Part shown: positions 8,069-16,517 of the stretch, in pieces
Layout of the letters: the number at the start of each line of letters is the position of its first letter
How positions within the stretch are numbered: the first letter of the stretch is position 1
Assembly (NCBI GenBank): GCA_958427975.1
Contig: CAUAEH010000003.1
Coordinates: forward strand, 9,702 to 73,701
DNA from: an uncultured Collinsella sp.
GTDB lineage: Bacteria; Actinomycetota; Coriobacteriia; Coriobacteriales; Coriobacteriaceae
Length of the DNA: 64,000 nucleotides
Direction of reading: 5' to 3'
Made by a program: the position numbers and the translations under genes
The notes under the pieces: generated by a model
The model's input: the letters and a program-made list of their open reading frames with translations, nothing else
Database searches by the model: none
What the model was told of the DNA's origin: nothing

Positions 8069-11000
8069 ATGACTCAGGGAAAGCATTTCGCTGCCGGTGG
8101 CGATCACTTCGCCGCACTGCCAAACAAAAAGATTCACACTTCGAAGGGGATCGCGCGTCTGACCGTCACCGCGGCGACCATGGCCGCCATGACCGGATCG
8201 AGCCTCATCTCACCGTTCACGGCATTCGCCCAGACCGGTGACGGGGGCACACAGCACCCCGCCGTGATGTCGCCGATCGCCGCCCACGCCGGCGCGGCAG
8301 CCGGTACCGGCGCGAAATCCGCCGCACAGACCATCGCGGACCTGCAGAAGGCAGTCAACGAGGCGAAGGCGAAGGAGGACGCCGCCAAGGCAGCCTACGA
8401 TGAGGCCGCCGGTCCCTACAACGAGGCGGCTTCCGCCCGCGACCAGGCCAAGGCATCCTACGATTCTGCAGTCAACGCCGGTACGGCAGCCGACCGAGCG
8501 GCAATGGACGAGTACGCCCGTCAGGTCGCAGAGGGCAAGGACGCCGCCGATGCTGCCGGCAAGGACCTCGAGCAGGCGAAGGCGGGTCTCGCAGACGCCA
8601 AGGCGGATGCGTCCGAGAAGGACGAAGCGTACCAGTCCGCCCTCAAGGCGGCCCAAGATGCCAAGGACGCCCTCGATAAAGCCAAGGCCGATGCCGTAGG
8701 CGCCACCCCGGAGGCTATCCGTGCCGCCGAGCAGGCCGTGCGCGACGCCACGGATGCCGTGGACAGGGCACAGGCCGACCTCGCCAACGCCAACGCGACG
8801 CTTGCCGATGCCCAGTCCAAGCTGGTTGCGGCCCAGTCTGCAAAGGATTCCGCAGATACCGTCCTCGCCGCAGCCCAGCAGAACAAGGACACGGCGGATG
8901 CGAAGGCCGCAGCCGCCAGCGCCGCCTACGAGCAGGCGAAAGCCGACCTCGCCGCAGCGGAGGCCGGTGCCAGCGGTCCGGAGTACGATGCGGCAAAACA
9001 GAAGGTCGCGGACGCAGAGGCAACCCTCGCCGCCGCACGAGCGGTGCAGTCCCAGTGCGAGTCCGAGCTTGAGCAGGTGCAGTCCGCCGCGGCAACGGCA
9101 CAGACCGAGCTAAATGATGCCCAGGCATCCCTCTCTGCGAAGCAGCAGGCTGCGGTCGATGCCGCGTCCGGCGTGAACGACGCCCAGTCCGCACTCGATG
9201 CCGCGAACTCCGACCTCGATGCGGCCAAGCAGGCGAACGCCGATGCCATCGCCAAGCTGGATGCCGCGAAGCAGGCTGTCAAGGACGCCGAGTCCGCCAA
9301 GGCAGCCGCCGACGAAGAGCTTGCGAACGCCAAGACCGCAAAGGATACCGCTGACGCGGCCGTGAACGCCGCCCAGCAGAAGGTCGACGAGGCACAGGCA
9401 AAACTCGATTCCGCCGACGCGCAGCTCAAGCAGGGAGCCATCGGCTTCTTCCGTGCCATGGGAGCCGATTCAGCCATCGAGATCATCCAGAACTGCACAT
9501 ACAAGGACTACACCGAGGTGGGGAACAGCCTCGACGCGACCAGTCTCGACAACATGCTCGCGGCAATCCCGTACATGAAGTCCATCAACGAGTACCGCAA
9601 GTCCGTCGGTCTCTCTGAGCTCCAGGTAACGTACAAGCTCATTGCGGCGGCGATTGTCAACGCGAACTATTCCGATGTCAAGTTTGGGCATTCCATGCAG
9701 TTTGATACGAGCGAAAACCTCGCATGGAACTATGGAACCGATCCGAAACCGCAGTGGGTGGACCAAGAAAAGGCTTTCTTCGATCAGGCAGTTCAGGAGC
9801 TCTATGGCGTCACCGGTCTAATCGGTAAGGATGCCGTAGACTTCTACAAGTCGCATAGTGGGATTGAATCCTATGTCAACCAGCATTTTAAGGTTGCCGG
9901 ATATCCCGCAACTGTCGGTCACTACCTGCATGTCATCAGCCCTGAAATCGGCTATATGGGCATGGCGGTCTGCAGCAAGGGAACCATGAACGGCTGGAAG
10001 ACCGACAGCTTCGATACCGCAAACCTGGGTTGGGCAGGCTCCGGTTGGAACATGAACCCCATGTCCGTCGACGAGTATGAGCAGAAGCTGACCTCCTATA
10101 TCAACGGCCTCAAGAACGCCAAGAGCGCACTCGACGTAGCCAAGGCCGATCTCGCATCCAAGAAGCAGGCAGCCGCCGGCGCCGCCGCAACCGTTCAGCA
10201 GAAGCAGGTCGCGGTGGATTCCGCACAGGCAGGTGTCGATGCCGCGAAGCAGGGTGTTGCCGATGCCCAGCGTGCCGTCGATGCCGCAAAGGCTGATGTC
10301 GCCGCCAAGCAGCAGGGCGTCACGGATGCCCAGGCCGAGCTTGATGCGGCGAAATCGGACCTCGATGCCGCCAACGCGGCAGTCGATACGGCAAAGTCGA
10401 CCGTCCAGCAGAAGCAGGTCGCCTTGGATGCCGCCAATGCGATCGTAACGGGCGCACAGATCAAGCTGGACTCCGCCAAGGCGGACACCGAGGCCAAGCA
10501 GCAGGACGTCATGGATGCGAACGCCGATCTCGCGAAGTTCTTCCAGGACGTCGCCGACGCCAAGAAGGCGGTCGATACCGCAAAGAGCGTCCATGACTCG
10601 GCGGTAGCCGATCAGACCGAGAAAGCGACCGTCCTCGCCGCCGCCGAGCAAAAGGCGGACGCCACCGCACGCGCCCTCGCGGATGCCCAGCGTGCCGTCG
10701 ATGCCGCAAAGACCGACACCGGCGTTGCCGCCGACAGGCTTACCGGCTCCCAGACCGATCTCGATGACGCACAGTCGAACCTCGACATCCTCACCGGTCT
10801 TGCCGCGAAGCTCGCAGAGGCACAGCAGCGCGAGCAGGATGCAGTAAAGGCCGTCAATGACACCAAGGCCGCGCTCGATGCCGCGAAGGCGGATGCCATC
10901 GCCGCCGAGTCCCTGGTCTCTGCCGCCGAACAGGCAAAGGCGCAGGCAGACGCCAAGTTGTCGAAGCTGAACTCCATCGATACCGGCGCGGCGATCGCTT

Positions 11001-11419
11001 CCGGCCATGATGTGAACGCGGATGACGCCCTCAACGCGCTTTTCGCCGCAGCAGTCGAGGCACGTGCCAAGGTCGCGCCCGCCAAGGCCATCTTGGACGA
11101 GAAGCAGGCCGCGGTGGACGGGCTCCAGTCCGGCTATGATGCGGCACTCGCCGCCTACGAGCAGGCGAAGTCCGACCGCATCGCAGCGGAGCAGAAGCTT
11201 TCCGATGAGATCGCACGACAGGAGGCAGAGGAGGCCGCAAAGCAGCAGGCGGCATACACCCCGAAGCACCTCGCCGGCACGGATACCGCCCAGCCCGGCA
11301 GCCTCGCCCAGACAGGCGACCGCGCGGGACTCATCGGCGAGACGTTCGCCATCGGCGGTACCGTCCTCGTGGCGGCCGGCGTCTTCCTCGATCAAAAGAA
11401 GCGCCGCGAGCAGATGTAA
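8069..11419 (+). CDS. Large coiled-coil, CAP-domain, sortase-anchored surface protein
   Basis: A 1116-residue exported protein. The N-terminus has a basic stretch then a hydrophobic segment ending in AFAQTG, a likely signal peptide with cleavage near residue 55. Two very long Ala/Asp/Lys-rich coiled-coil blocks (about 85-450 and 690-1075, with repeats such as DAQRAVDAAK) flank a globular region at about 475-680. That region resembles a CAP/SCP domain (SINEYRKSVGL, FGHSMQF, SENLAWNYG). The C-terminus is a cell-wall anchor: LAQTGD at about 1079-1084, a hydrophobic helix and the tail KKRREQM. LAxTG is a variant sortase motif seen in high-GC Gram-positives. A stalk presenting the CAP domain is inferred. 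Its strong terminator follows directly. Confidence 0.88.
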   Translation: MTQGKHFAAGGDHFAALPNKKIHTSKGIARLTVTAATMAAMTGSSLISPFTAFAQTGDGGTQHPAVMSPIAAHAGAAAGTGAKSAAQTIADLQKAVNEAKAKEDAAKAAYDEAAGPYNEAASARDQAKASYDSAVNAGTAADRAAMDEYARQVAEGKDAADAAGKDLEQAKAGLADAKADASEKDEAYQSALKAAQDAKDALDKAKADAVGATPEAIRAAEQAVRDATDAVDRAQADLANANATLADAQSKLVAAQSAKDSADTVLAAAQQNKDTADAKAAAASAAYEQAKADLAAAEAGASGPEYDAAKQKVADAEATLAAARAVQSQCESELEQVQSAAATAQTELNDAQASLSAKQQAAVDAASGVNDAQSALDAANSDLDAAKQANADAIAKLDAAKQAVKDAESAKAAADEELANAKTAKDTADAAVNAAQQKVDEAQAKLDSADAQLKQGAIGFFRAMGADSAIEIIQNCTYKDYTEVGNSLDATSLDNMLAAIPYMKSINEYRKSVGLSELQVTYKLIAAAIVNANYSDVKFGHSMQFDTSENLAWNYGTDPKPQWVDQEKAFFDQAVQELYGVTGLIGKDAVDFYKSHSGIESYVNQHFKVAGYPATVGHYLHVISPEIGYMGMAVCSKGTMNGWKTDSFDTANLGWAGSGWNMNPMSVDEYEQKLTSYINGLKNAKSALDVAKADLASKKQAAAGAAATVQQKQVAVDSAQAGVDAAKQGVADAQRAVDAAKADVAAKQQGVTDAQAELDAAKSDLDAANAAVDTAKSTVQQKQVALDAANAIVTGAQIKLDSAKADTEAKQQDVMDANADLAKFFQDVADAKKAVDTAKSVHDSAVADQTEKATVLAAAEQKADATARALADAQRAVDAAKTDTGVAADRLTGSQTDLDDAQSNLDILTGLAAKLAEAQQREQDAVKAVNDTKAALDAAKADAIAAESLVSAAEQAKAQADAKLSKLNSIDTGAAIASGHDVNADDALNALFAAAVEARAKVAPAKAILDEKQAAVDGLQSGYDAALAAYEQAKSDRIAAEQKLSDEIARQEAEEAAKQQAAYTPKHLAGTDTAQPGSLAQTGDRAGLIGETFAIGGTVLVAAGVFLDQKKRREQM

Positions 11420-11426
11420 AAGCGAG

Positions 11427-11464
11427 CCGGGCGTTGGATATCGGCTATGTCCAACGCCCGGTTT
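11427..11464 (+). terminator. Rho-independent terminator of the surface-protein gene
   Basis: A perfect 12-bp stem, CCGGGCGTTGGA (11427-11438) with TCCAACGCCCGG (11450-11461), is followed by TTT. It lies 7 bp after the stop codon. Confidence 0.8.
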
Positions 11465-11483
11465 CATGGACAGGGAGATCGGC

Positions 11484-12119
11484 GTGAGAACAAAGGCTAT
11501 TATCGTTGCGCTTCTGGTGTGCCTTTCGGCACCTCAACTTGGATGTGCCAGCGTTGCAAAGCAAGGAAGCGGCTCTACGGAAAAGGCCGCCACAGCGGTA
11601 AAGAATAAAGACAAAAAGAAGCCGAGCGAAGAAAAGGCGGCGCAAACCTCTGGAACCAAGACCGAGGAGAAGAAAGAATCCGACGACAAGGACCAGAAGT
11701 CCGATGACTCCAAGAAAGAGGATAACAAGTCTTCCGACTCGTCGAAGTCTGACAGCAAGGGAAACTCCTCCGACTCGAAGCAGAATTCCGGCAGTAACAA
11801 TTCCTCTTCCAACAGCGGTAGCCAGAAGAAATGGGTTGCCGAGCAGGGCCACTGGGAAACCGACTACAGCCAGGTCTGGGTACCGAACGTGGTATACACG
11901 CGTCATCCTCGTTTCTGGGTCAATCATGGTGGTACTATGGTAGGGCCTTTCGATTCATCCGATGCCGCCTACGCTTGGATTATTAACGATGGCGAAAACG
12001 GCGGTATCGGTGGATCCGTTGTAGATGATTCGTATACCACCTCTGAAGACCAGGGACATTATGAACAGAAGGCTACGGGGCAGCATTGGGTTGTCGACGT
12101 CGCCGGCCACTGGGAGTAA
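11484..12119 (+). CDS. Secreted lipoprotein with Lys/Ser-rich linker and GHW repeats
   Basis: A 211-residue lipoprotein. The start is GTG at 11484, 8 bp after GGGAG; an ATG at 11466 is also in frame. The signal peptide MRTKAIIVALLVCLSAP ends in the lipobox QLGC. A low-complexity linker of Lys, Glu, Asp and Ser (about residues 30-115) would span the wall. The C-terminal part has paired histidine-aromatic motifs (EQGHWETDY, DQGHYEQ, QHWVVDVAGHWE) reminiscent of metal- or wall-binding repeats in other Gram-positive surface proteins. Function unknown. It lies between two terminators, so it is a single-gene unit unless the first one leaks. Confidence 0.75.
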   Translation: MRTKAIIVALLVCLSAPQLGCASVAKQGSGSTEKAATAVKNKDKKKPSEEKAAQTSGTKTEEKKESDDKDQKSDDSKKEDNKSSDSSKSDSKGNSSDSKQNSGSNNSSSNSGSQKKWVAEQGHWETDYSQVWVPNVVYTRHPRFWVNHGGTMVGPFDSSDAAYAWIINDGENGGIGGSVVDDSYTTSEDQGHYEQKATGQHWVVDVAGHWE

Positions 12120-12169
12120 TGTGCATCGTTCCTCTCCTCTTACATTCGGTAAATAAATATTTATTTGCG

Positions 12170-12196
12170 GGCGGCCGGTTTCGGCCGCCTTTTTTA
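12170..12196 (+). terminator. Rho-independent terminator of the lipoprotein gene
   Basis: GGCGGCCG (12170-12177) and CGGCCGCC (12182-12189) form a stem with a 4-nt loop followed by seven T. Confidence 0.85.
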
Positions 12197-12803
12197 GACG
12201 CCCAGTCTGGGAGCAAACGATAGGAAAGCAATCAAACGAGAGGACGTTCCAAAAGAATCCGGCGGTGCAGGATGCTTCGGGCAAAACCGTTCGCAAATCG
12301 GTAAGGTCTTTCATCAACTTGCTCCAGCCCTCGCCCGGAGTCCGCTGCGCGGTAATGCAAAAACTCGGCATCCCTCGCATTCGCATTACCGCTCCGCTCT
12401 CGCTACAGCGAATTTCTAACACTCAGCATCCTTCGCGTTAAAAATTTGCTTCCGCTCACGGTCTCCGCTGACACTACGACACCGCGAAGCCTTTCGCTCG
12501 AAACGAGGCCTCTCATTTCGTGTCTACGCTACGCTCCGCCCAATCGCCGTTCCGGTGATTGCAAGATTGGTGTTGGGCTAGATAAATGGGGCCATACTCG
12601 CCCCCTTTATCTGCCAACACATCTTGTTTATCACCTCTCACGGCGATAAAGTTAGAAATGAAGTTCGCCTTCATTTCTAAGGGAAGCGACGGCGTCACTT
12701 CAAAAAAACGGCGCGACGTCAGTCGCTCCTAAAAAGGAAAGCAATCTCATATCGGTTTTGAATCGGTGGCCTCACCGATTCGCTCTGCTTTCCTGGGGGG
12801 CAT
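12197..12803. other. Structured non-coding region upstream of mobC, candidate oriT
   Basis: No gene is supported in these 607 bp. There are three clear hairpins. At 12571-12619, TGTTGG...AGATAAA..GGGG pairs with CCCC TTTATCT..CCAACA. At 12652-12680 there are perfect 12-bp arms TTAGAAATGAAG/CTTCATTTCTAA with a 5-nt loop. At 12736-12793 there is a nested hairpin (GGAAAGCA/TGCTTTCC outside, GAATCGGTG/CACCGATTC inside) ending just before the mobC ribosome site. Inverted repeats directly upstream of relaxosome genes are typical of oriT; the nick site is not identified. Confidence 0.55.
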
Positions 12804-13388
12804 ATGAGTTGCAAGCGTCCACACACCGTTAAGGCGACACTCACTTCTGAAGAATATGAAACGTTTTCCGCTTTGGCGGAAAAGGCAGGCATGACGAAAG
12901 CCGAACTCATTCGTTATAACTTGATCCATCGGAGTGAATCACTCGATAATCTAGTTTCCAAAAATGATGACGGTGGCCGCAGCAAAAAGCTGCAACCCGT
13001 TTCAGGTGATTCGGACGAAAAGCGCTCGAAGGTCATTTACGTTAAGGTCACCGATGGCGAGCACGAGGCGATCCGCAAACGGGCGGATATACTCGGTGCG
13101 ACCGTCAGTGCGTATGCCCGCCGCGTGATGCTTGCCGGTAAAATCGAGAAGATCGATTTCGATAAAAGCCAAGTCGCGAAAATCTATCACGAGCTGTATC
13201 GCGAGGGAACGAACCTCAATCAGCTGATGTATTTTGTGAACGCCCAAGGGCTTCCCGCGTACAACGAGAAAGCTGTTTTCCGCACGCTTGAAAAGGTTTA
13301 CCAGAGCGCCCGCAAAGTCACTCTCTTCATAAGAGAGCTCGAGCGGCGCTATTTCACCGACGGCGGTGATCTCAATGACCGTTATTAA
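12804..13388 (+). CDS. mobC: MobC-like relaxosome accessory protein
   Basis: A 194-residue DNA-binding protein of the bacterial mobilisation (MobC) type that helps the relaxase nick oriT. A ribbon-helix-helix-like N-terminus (VKATLTSEEYETFSALAEKAGMT) is followed by a second similar segment (IYVKVTDGEHEAIRKRADIL). The MobC signature EGTNLNQL lies near residue 135. The ATG at 12804 follows a run of G. It overlaps the relaxase start by 14 bp, so the two are translationally coupled. Confidence 0.85.
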   Translation: MSCKRPHTVKATLTSEEYETFSALAEKAGMTKAELIRYNLIHRSESLDNLVSKNDDGGRSKKLQPVSGDSDEKRSKVIYVKVTDGEHEAIRKRADILGATVSAYARRVMLAGKIEKIDFDKSQVAKIYHELYREGTNLNQLMYFVNAQGLPAYNEKAVFRTLEKVYQSARKVTLFIRELERRYFTDGGDLNDRY

Positions 13389-14574
13389 GCAGAAAGGTAT
13401 TTCATCCGAACGCTACGCGAAGAACGTGCGCAAGTACATCAACGGAAAGCGCGCTTTGGCCCGCGGCGGCTGGAACCTCGCGAACGGAAAGTACTGGTTT
13501 TCCGAGATGACTATGACGCGGAAGATGTTTCATCACGACAGGTCCGCGCGTGCCGGCGCGAAGAACATAACGATGCTTCATCAGATTCTCGCGTTTCTGC
13601 CCGAGGAGTGCAGCTGCAACGGAGGCAAGATGACCCCAGATGCGTGTATGGCCTACGCGGAGCAATGGCTTGCGAAGCACTATCCGCATCAACAAGTGAT
13701 TGTCGCGTTGCATGAGGAAAGTGATAAGGCGGGAAAACGCTACGCAGTGCACATGGCGATTAACCGTACCGATTTGTTAACCGGCAAACGTTGCGAGACG
13801 GGTGGGCGACGCGGAAAGTACGAACGCGCTGCGTGGGTCCGTGAAATGGACGAGGCTTGGAATCTTACTCAACTTGAAAAGGGAAAGAAAAATTCGAAGA
13901 TTCGTGATCGCCAGCCGCGCGACACAGAAAAGGAGATTATCGGTCGCGGTGAGTACAGTTATAAAAACAATCTGCGCGAGCTGATCCATCTTGCAATCAA
14001 TGAAGGTCACCCAAAGAATATGGAGCAGTTCAAAAAACTACTTGCCTCATGGGGCGTAGACATTTTCATCAAGAACAATCGAGTCTATGCGACAGATCTC
14101 GATATCAAGGAGGCCGGCAATCCGAAGTGCACTTTCAATCTGACTCGACTCGACGGACGTTTCGCGGTCAAACAACTTGAAGCGGCGTTCGAAAAGAACA
14201 TGTTGGAAGCCGAGCGAGCGTTGCCGTATGAGAAGCGCTGTGAGATTTACATTCAACGTCTTAAGAAGGCGTACTCGGCGTGGGTCGAACAAGCGAAAGC
14301 GAGCAAGGGCGTCGCCTACAATTCATTCCCCAAATTCATCGCACCGAAGTGCGATGAGGACCTGCTCGAAGATCCGGCGGTTCGCGATGAGCTTCTTGCG
14401 CGTCGCGGTTACGCAAGGGAGATTCGCAACCGCTATGCCGGCGCCGTTCCCGATGCCGGCGATGATCGCGTTCGCGCCGCAGGTCGAGCCCATGGTGGCA
14501 ACGTTGACATCTCGCCGCAGGTCGATCGCGCGGTCGACCGAGGCGATTACGCTCGCGGAGACACGCCTCGCTAG
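13375..14574 (+). CDS. mobA: MobA-like relaxase
   Basis: A 399-residue relaxase that would nick oriT and lead the strand out. The ATG at 13375 is used; a GTG at 13366 is also in frame. The N-terminal half has the relaxase fold features: a likely tyrosine-bearing segment (GISSERYAKNVRKYI) and the histidine metal motif in YAVHMAINRTDLLTGKRC near residue 125. The C-terminal part is charged and without recognisable motifs. No helicase or primase domain is fused, and at 399 residues it is short, consistent with small mobilizable elements. Confidence 0.85.
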   Translation: MTVIKQKGISSERYAKNVRKYINGKRALARGGWNLANGKYWFSEMTMTRKMFHHDRSARAGAKNITMLHQILAFLPEECSCNGGKMTPDACMAYAEQWLAKHYPHQQVIVALHEESDKAGKRYAVHMAINRTDLLTGKRCETGGRRGKYERAAWVREMDEAWNLTQLEKGKKNSKIRDRQPRDTEKEIIGRGEYSYKNNLRELIHLAINEGHPKNMEQFKKLLASWGVDIFIKNNRVYATDLDIKEAGNPKCTFNLTRLDGRFAVKQLEAAFEKNMLEAERALPYEKRCEIYIQRLKKAYSAWVEQAKASKGVAYNSFPKFIAPKCDEDLLEDPAVRDELLARRGYAREIRNRYAGAVPDAGDDRVRAAGRAHGGNVDISPQVDRAVDRGDYARGDTPR

Positions 14575-14671
14575 TTTTGGAAAGCCTATCGTCGGTGCCC
14601 TAGCGCACTGCCATCCAGTGCCGATTCTGCCATACTCGCAATTCGGCGAGGATGAGGAGTATGAATTGATC

Positions 14672-14708
14672 GGGGCTTATAGGACAAAATGTGTGTCCTA
14701 TAAGCCCC
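14672..14708. repeat. Perfect 15-bp inverted repeat
   Basis: GGGGCTTATAGGACA (14672-14686) and TGTCCTATAAGCCCC (14694-14708) with a 7-nt loop, about 100 bp after the relaxase stop. There is no T-run, so it is not a classic terminator. Confidence 0.75.
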
Positions 14709-14711
14709 AAG

Positions 14712-14783
14712 GATGACGATTCCAATACGGACGACACCAAAACCGGCATCGACGGCTCCATGGACGATTCGGATTCCAAATAG
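14712..14783 (+). pseudogene. Orphan C-terminal gene fragment
   Basis: An open frame with no start codon reads DDDSNTDDTKTGIDGSMDD and ends in SDSK before TAG at 14781. The frame is closed by a stop at 14667. The acidic, low-complexity composition resembles the tail of a surface or secreted protein. Probably a remnant; no parent gene can be named. Confidence 0.35.
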
Positions 14784-14798
14784 GCCCTGTTAGTTGAG

Positions 14799-15245
14799 CT
14801 ACTTCTTTGCCGGTGTCGTATACGAAACCGCTATACCCGCGGCAATTGCCATGAGGCAGCTTGCGACGAGTCCGTACTCATACTTCAAAACGTTTGTTGC
14901 GGTCAGGGCGATAATCAACACAGTCGCAATTTGCAGAATTATCATTATTACGAAGAGATTGACTCCTTGTTTGGCCGAAGTCGCTGAGTGAGTTTGGCTT
15001 TGTTGATTCAGGTTGTAGCTGACAACAAAAGCGATCAGCTCGCTTGATACGGGGGCGACTACATAGAAAAAGAGTGCGTCAATGAAGCCTATAGTGTTGT
15101 AAGTGTTGTAAGTTGTTTCGCCGGAAAAAACAGCGTATAAAGCATATCCAAATCTTGGCTGATTCACGTATGAGTAGGAGAAGACCAAGAGCGTCAATAT
15201 TGCTACTACCAGAAGTGCATTCAGGACAAATCGTTTGCTTTTCAT
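14799..15245 (-). CDS. Small integral membrane protein, unknown function
   Basis: A 148-residue protein with about four hydrophobic segments: near residues 8-24 (LNALLVVAILTLLVFSYSYV), 50-75, 98-118 and 124-143. The ATG at 15245 is chosen because GGAAGGAGCGATCG precedes it; the frame is open further upstream. It is AT-richer than the host genes and transcribed against the relaxase. I do not recognise a family. Confidence 0.65.
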   Translation of the reverse strand: MKSKRFVLNALLVVAILTLLVFSYSYVNQPRFGYALYAVFSGETTYNTYNTIGFIDALFFYVVAPVSSELIAFVVSYNLNQQSQTHSATSAKQGVNLFVIMIILQIATVLIIALTATNVLKYEYGLVASCLMAIAAGIAVSYTTPAKK

Positions 15246-15341
15246 CGATCGCTCCTTCCGGGTGACTCTTATTTGTAATTCTACAGCAGCCATTTGTTTT
15301 TCAAAGAATTTGACTGTCCTAAATAACATGCACTTTCGCTG

Positions 15342-15371
15342 GAGGGTCGCTGTTTGGCGGCCCTCTTTTTT
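15342..15371 (+). terminator. Rho-independent terminator
   Basis: GAGGGTCGC (15342-15350) pairs with GGCGGCCCTC (15356-15365), then T6. It lies between the membrane gene and the toxin-like locus. No plus-strand gene is obvious upstream, so it may insulate the locus or belong to a lost gene. Confidence 0.6.
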
Positions 15372-15489
15372 GCGCAGGCGCGGTGGGATGGTAATATCGG
15401 GCGGGAGTCAGCCGCTCTGATAGAATCATCCTTGCTGTCGGCAGCCCTCGTGCCGGGCAGAGCCCTCCATTTGATGGGAGGTGATGCCC

Positions 15490-15615
15490 ATGACCGATTT
15501 CACCGAGCTCGTGAAGCTCCTGACCGCTATGGTCTCGCTCCTCACGGCCCTTGTCGGCCTTTCCAAGGCACTCAAGCAGGGCTCGAAGCCCAAAAAGAAA
15601 GGCCACCGTCGCTAA
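15490..15615 (+). CDS. Type I toxin-like peptide, copy 1 (TM helix plus basic tail)
   Basis: A 41-residue peptide starting MTDFTELVKLLTAMVSLL. It has one hydrophobic segment (residues about 8-28) and a Lys/Arg tail (KPKKKGHRR). The ATG at 15490 is 8 bp after GGGAGG; an ATG at 15484 would be too close. The ribosome site can be hidden in a stem, CCCTCC (15463-15468) with GGGAGG (15476-15481). The architecture matches Fst/TxpA-type type I toxins in general, but no named family is recognised. A paralogous locus is at 21614-21763. Toxicity is inferred. Confidence 0.6.
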   Translation: MTDFTELVKLLTAMVSLLTALVGLSKALKQGSKPKKKGHRR

Positions 15616-15618
15616 GAC

Positions 15619-15732
15619 GATGACCCAACTTCATTAAGCAACGGCTCTGCCCAGCTCTCTACAACTTGGGCTGCCGTCGGCACCATTTTACCCTCCTGAC
15701 GAGGAATTCGTCCATATTTCAAAAATCAAATC
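15619..15732 (-). ncRNA. Candidate antisense RNA and promoter for toxin-like locus 1
   Basis: On the minus strand, -35 TGGACG (15709-15714) and -10 TAAAAT (15685-15690) are separated by 18 bp, with an AT-rich stretch upstream (15715-15732). The transcript would start near 15680 and run toward the peptide gene. Its first bases (15673-15682) can pair over 10 bp, one of them G-U, with 15434-15443 at the start of the toxin mRNA. It can also fold through GGCAGCCC and GGGCAGAGCC. The 3' end is not defined. Confidence 0.4.
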
Positions 15733-15820
15733 CTGTTCGCGCGTGAGCGTAAACTTTTAGTTGGGCAAATCCGGCAGATTGGAGCTTGAAACATGAGGGA
15801 TATGCACCTCATGTCGCTCA

Positions 15821-15857
15821 TAAAACGTCTCCTGACCTCGAAGGAGAACGTTTTTTA
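15821..15857 (+). terminator. Rho-independent terminator before the phosphoesterase operon
   Basis: AACGTCTCCT pairs with AGGAGAACGTT, with an 8-nt loop and a T-run ending near 15857. It separates the toxin-like locus from the next operon. Confidence 0.6.
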
Positions 15858-15878
15858 GCGATAAAAGGAGACATAAAT

Positions 15879-16517
15879 ATGATCTGGTTTACCAGCGATA
15901 CCCACTTCGGGCATGAGAACGTGCTGAAGTTCACCGACCGCCCGTGGGAGACGATTTGGCAGATGAACGACGCCATCGTCGACAACATCAACGGCAGGGT
16001 TGCCGTGGACGACGAGCTCTACATCCTGGGGGATTTCTCATTCAAGATGACCGCCCAGGACGCCTACGGGCTGCGCAAGCGGATCGCCTGCAGGCGCATC
16101 CACCTAGTCCCGGGAAACCACGACAAGGACTGGACCCAGCCGGCGGTCGCGGGCGCCTTCACCGTGGAGCCGCCGATCTGCGTGCTCAAGATCGACGGGC
16201 AGAAGATCGTCCTGAGCCATTACCCCATGGCCGACTGGCAGGGCATGAACCATGGATCGTGGCACCTCCACGGGCACATCCACAGCAGCGGCGGCGCGTA
16301 CAACGAGTTCAACCGCAAGCAGGGCCTTCTGCGCTACGACGTCGGTTGCGATGCCAACGGGCACTCCCCGGTGAGCCTCGACGAGCTGAGGGAATGGTTC
16401 GCCGGAGTCGACGAGCCGTGCGGCCGGGTGAAATGGCCCTGGTGGGTCAACGAGACCGGCGACAGGCAGGTCGAGCGCGAGCTGGCGGCTTACAAGCGGA
16501 AAGAGGCGATCCGATGA
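15879..16517 (+). CDS. Metallophosphoesterase 1 (phage-type)
   Basis: A 212-residue calcineurin-like phosphoesterase with the five metal-binding blocks: SDTHFGHEN (6-14), LGDFSF, VPGNHDKD, LSHYPM and HGHIH. The opening MIWFTSDTHFGHENVLKF is typical of small phosphatases on phages and mobile elements. The ATG at 15879 follows AAAGGAG. First of three phosphoesterase genes; its stop overlaps the next start (ATGA). Substrate unknown. Confidence 0.9.
   Translation: MIWFTSDTHFGHENVLKFTDRPWETIWQMNDAIVDNINGRVAVDDELYILGDFSFKMTAQDAYGLRKRIACRRIHLVPGNHDKDWTQPAVAGAFTVEPPICVLKIDGQKIVLSHYPMADWQGMNHGSWHLHGHIHSSGGAYNEFNRKQGLLRYDVGCDANGHSPVSLDELREWFAGVDEPCGRVKWPWWVNETGDRQVERELAAYKRKEAIR

Noticed and set aside
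8120..11419. Tandem repeats within the surface-protein gene as a CRISPR-like or satellite array
   Set aside because: The periodicity is at protein level (Ala-rich heptads); the DNA repeats are irregular and stay in frame.
12197..12803. Decayed transposase gene upstream of mobC
   Set aside because: No frame gives a recognisable transposase fragment; hairpin structure next to mob genes fits an oriT better.
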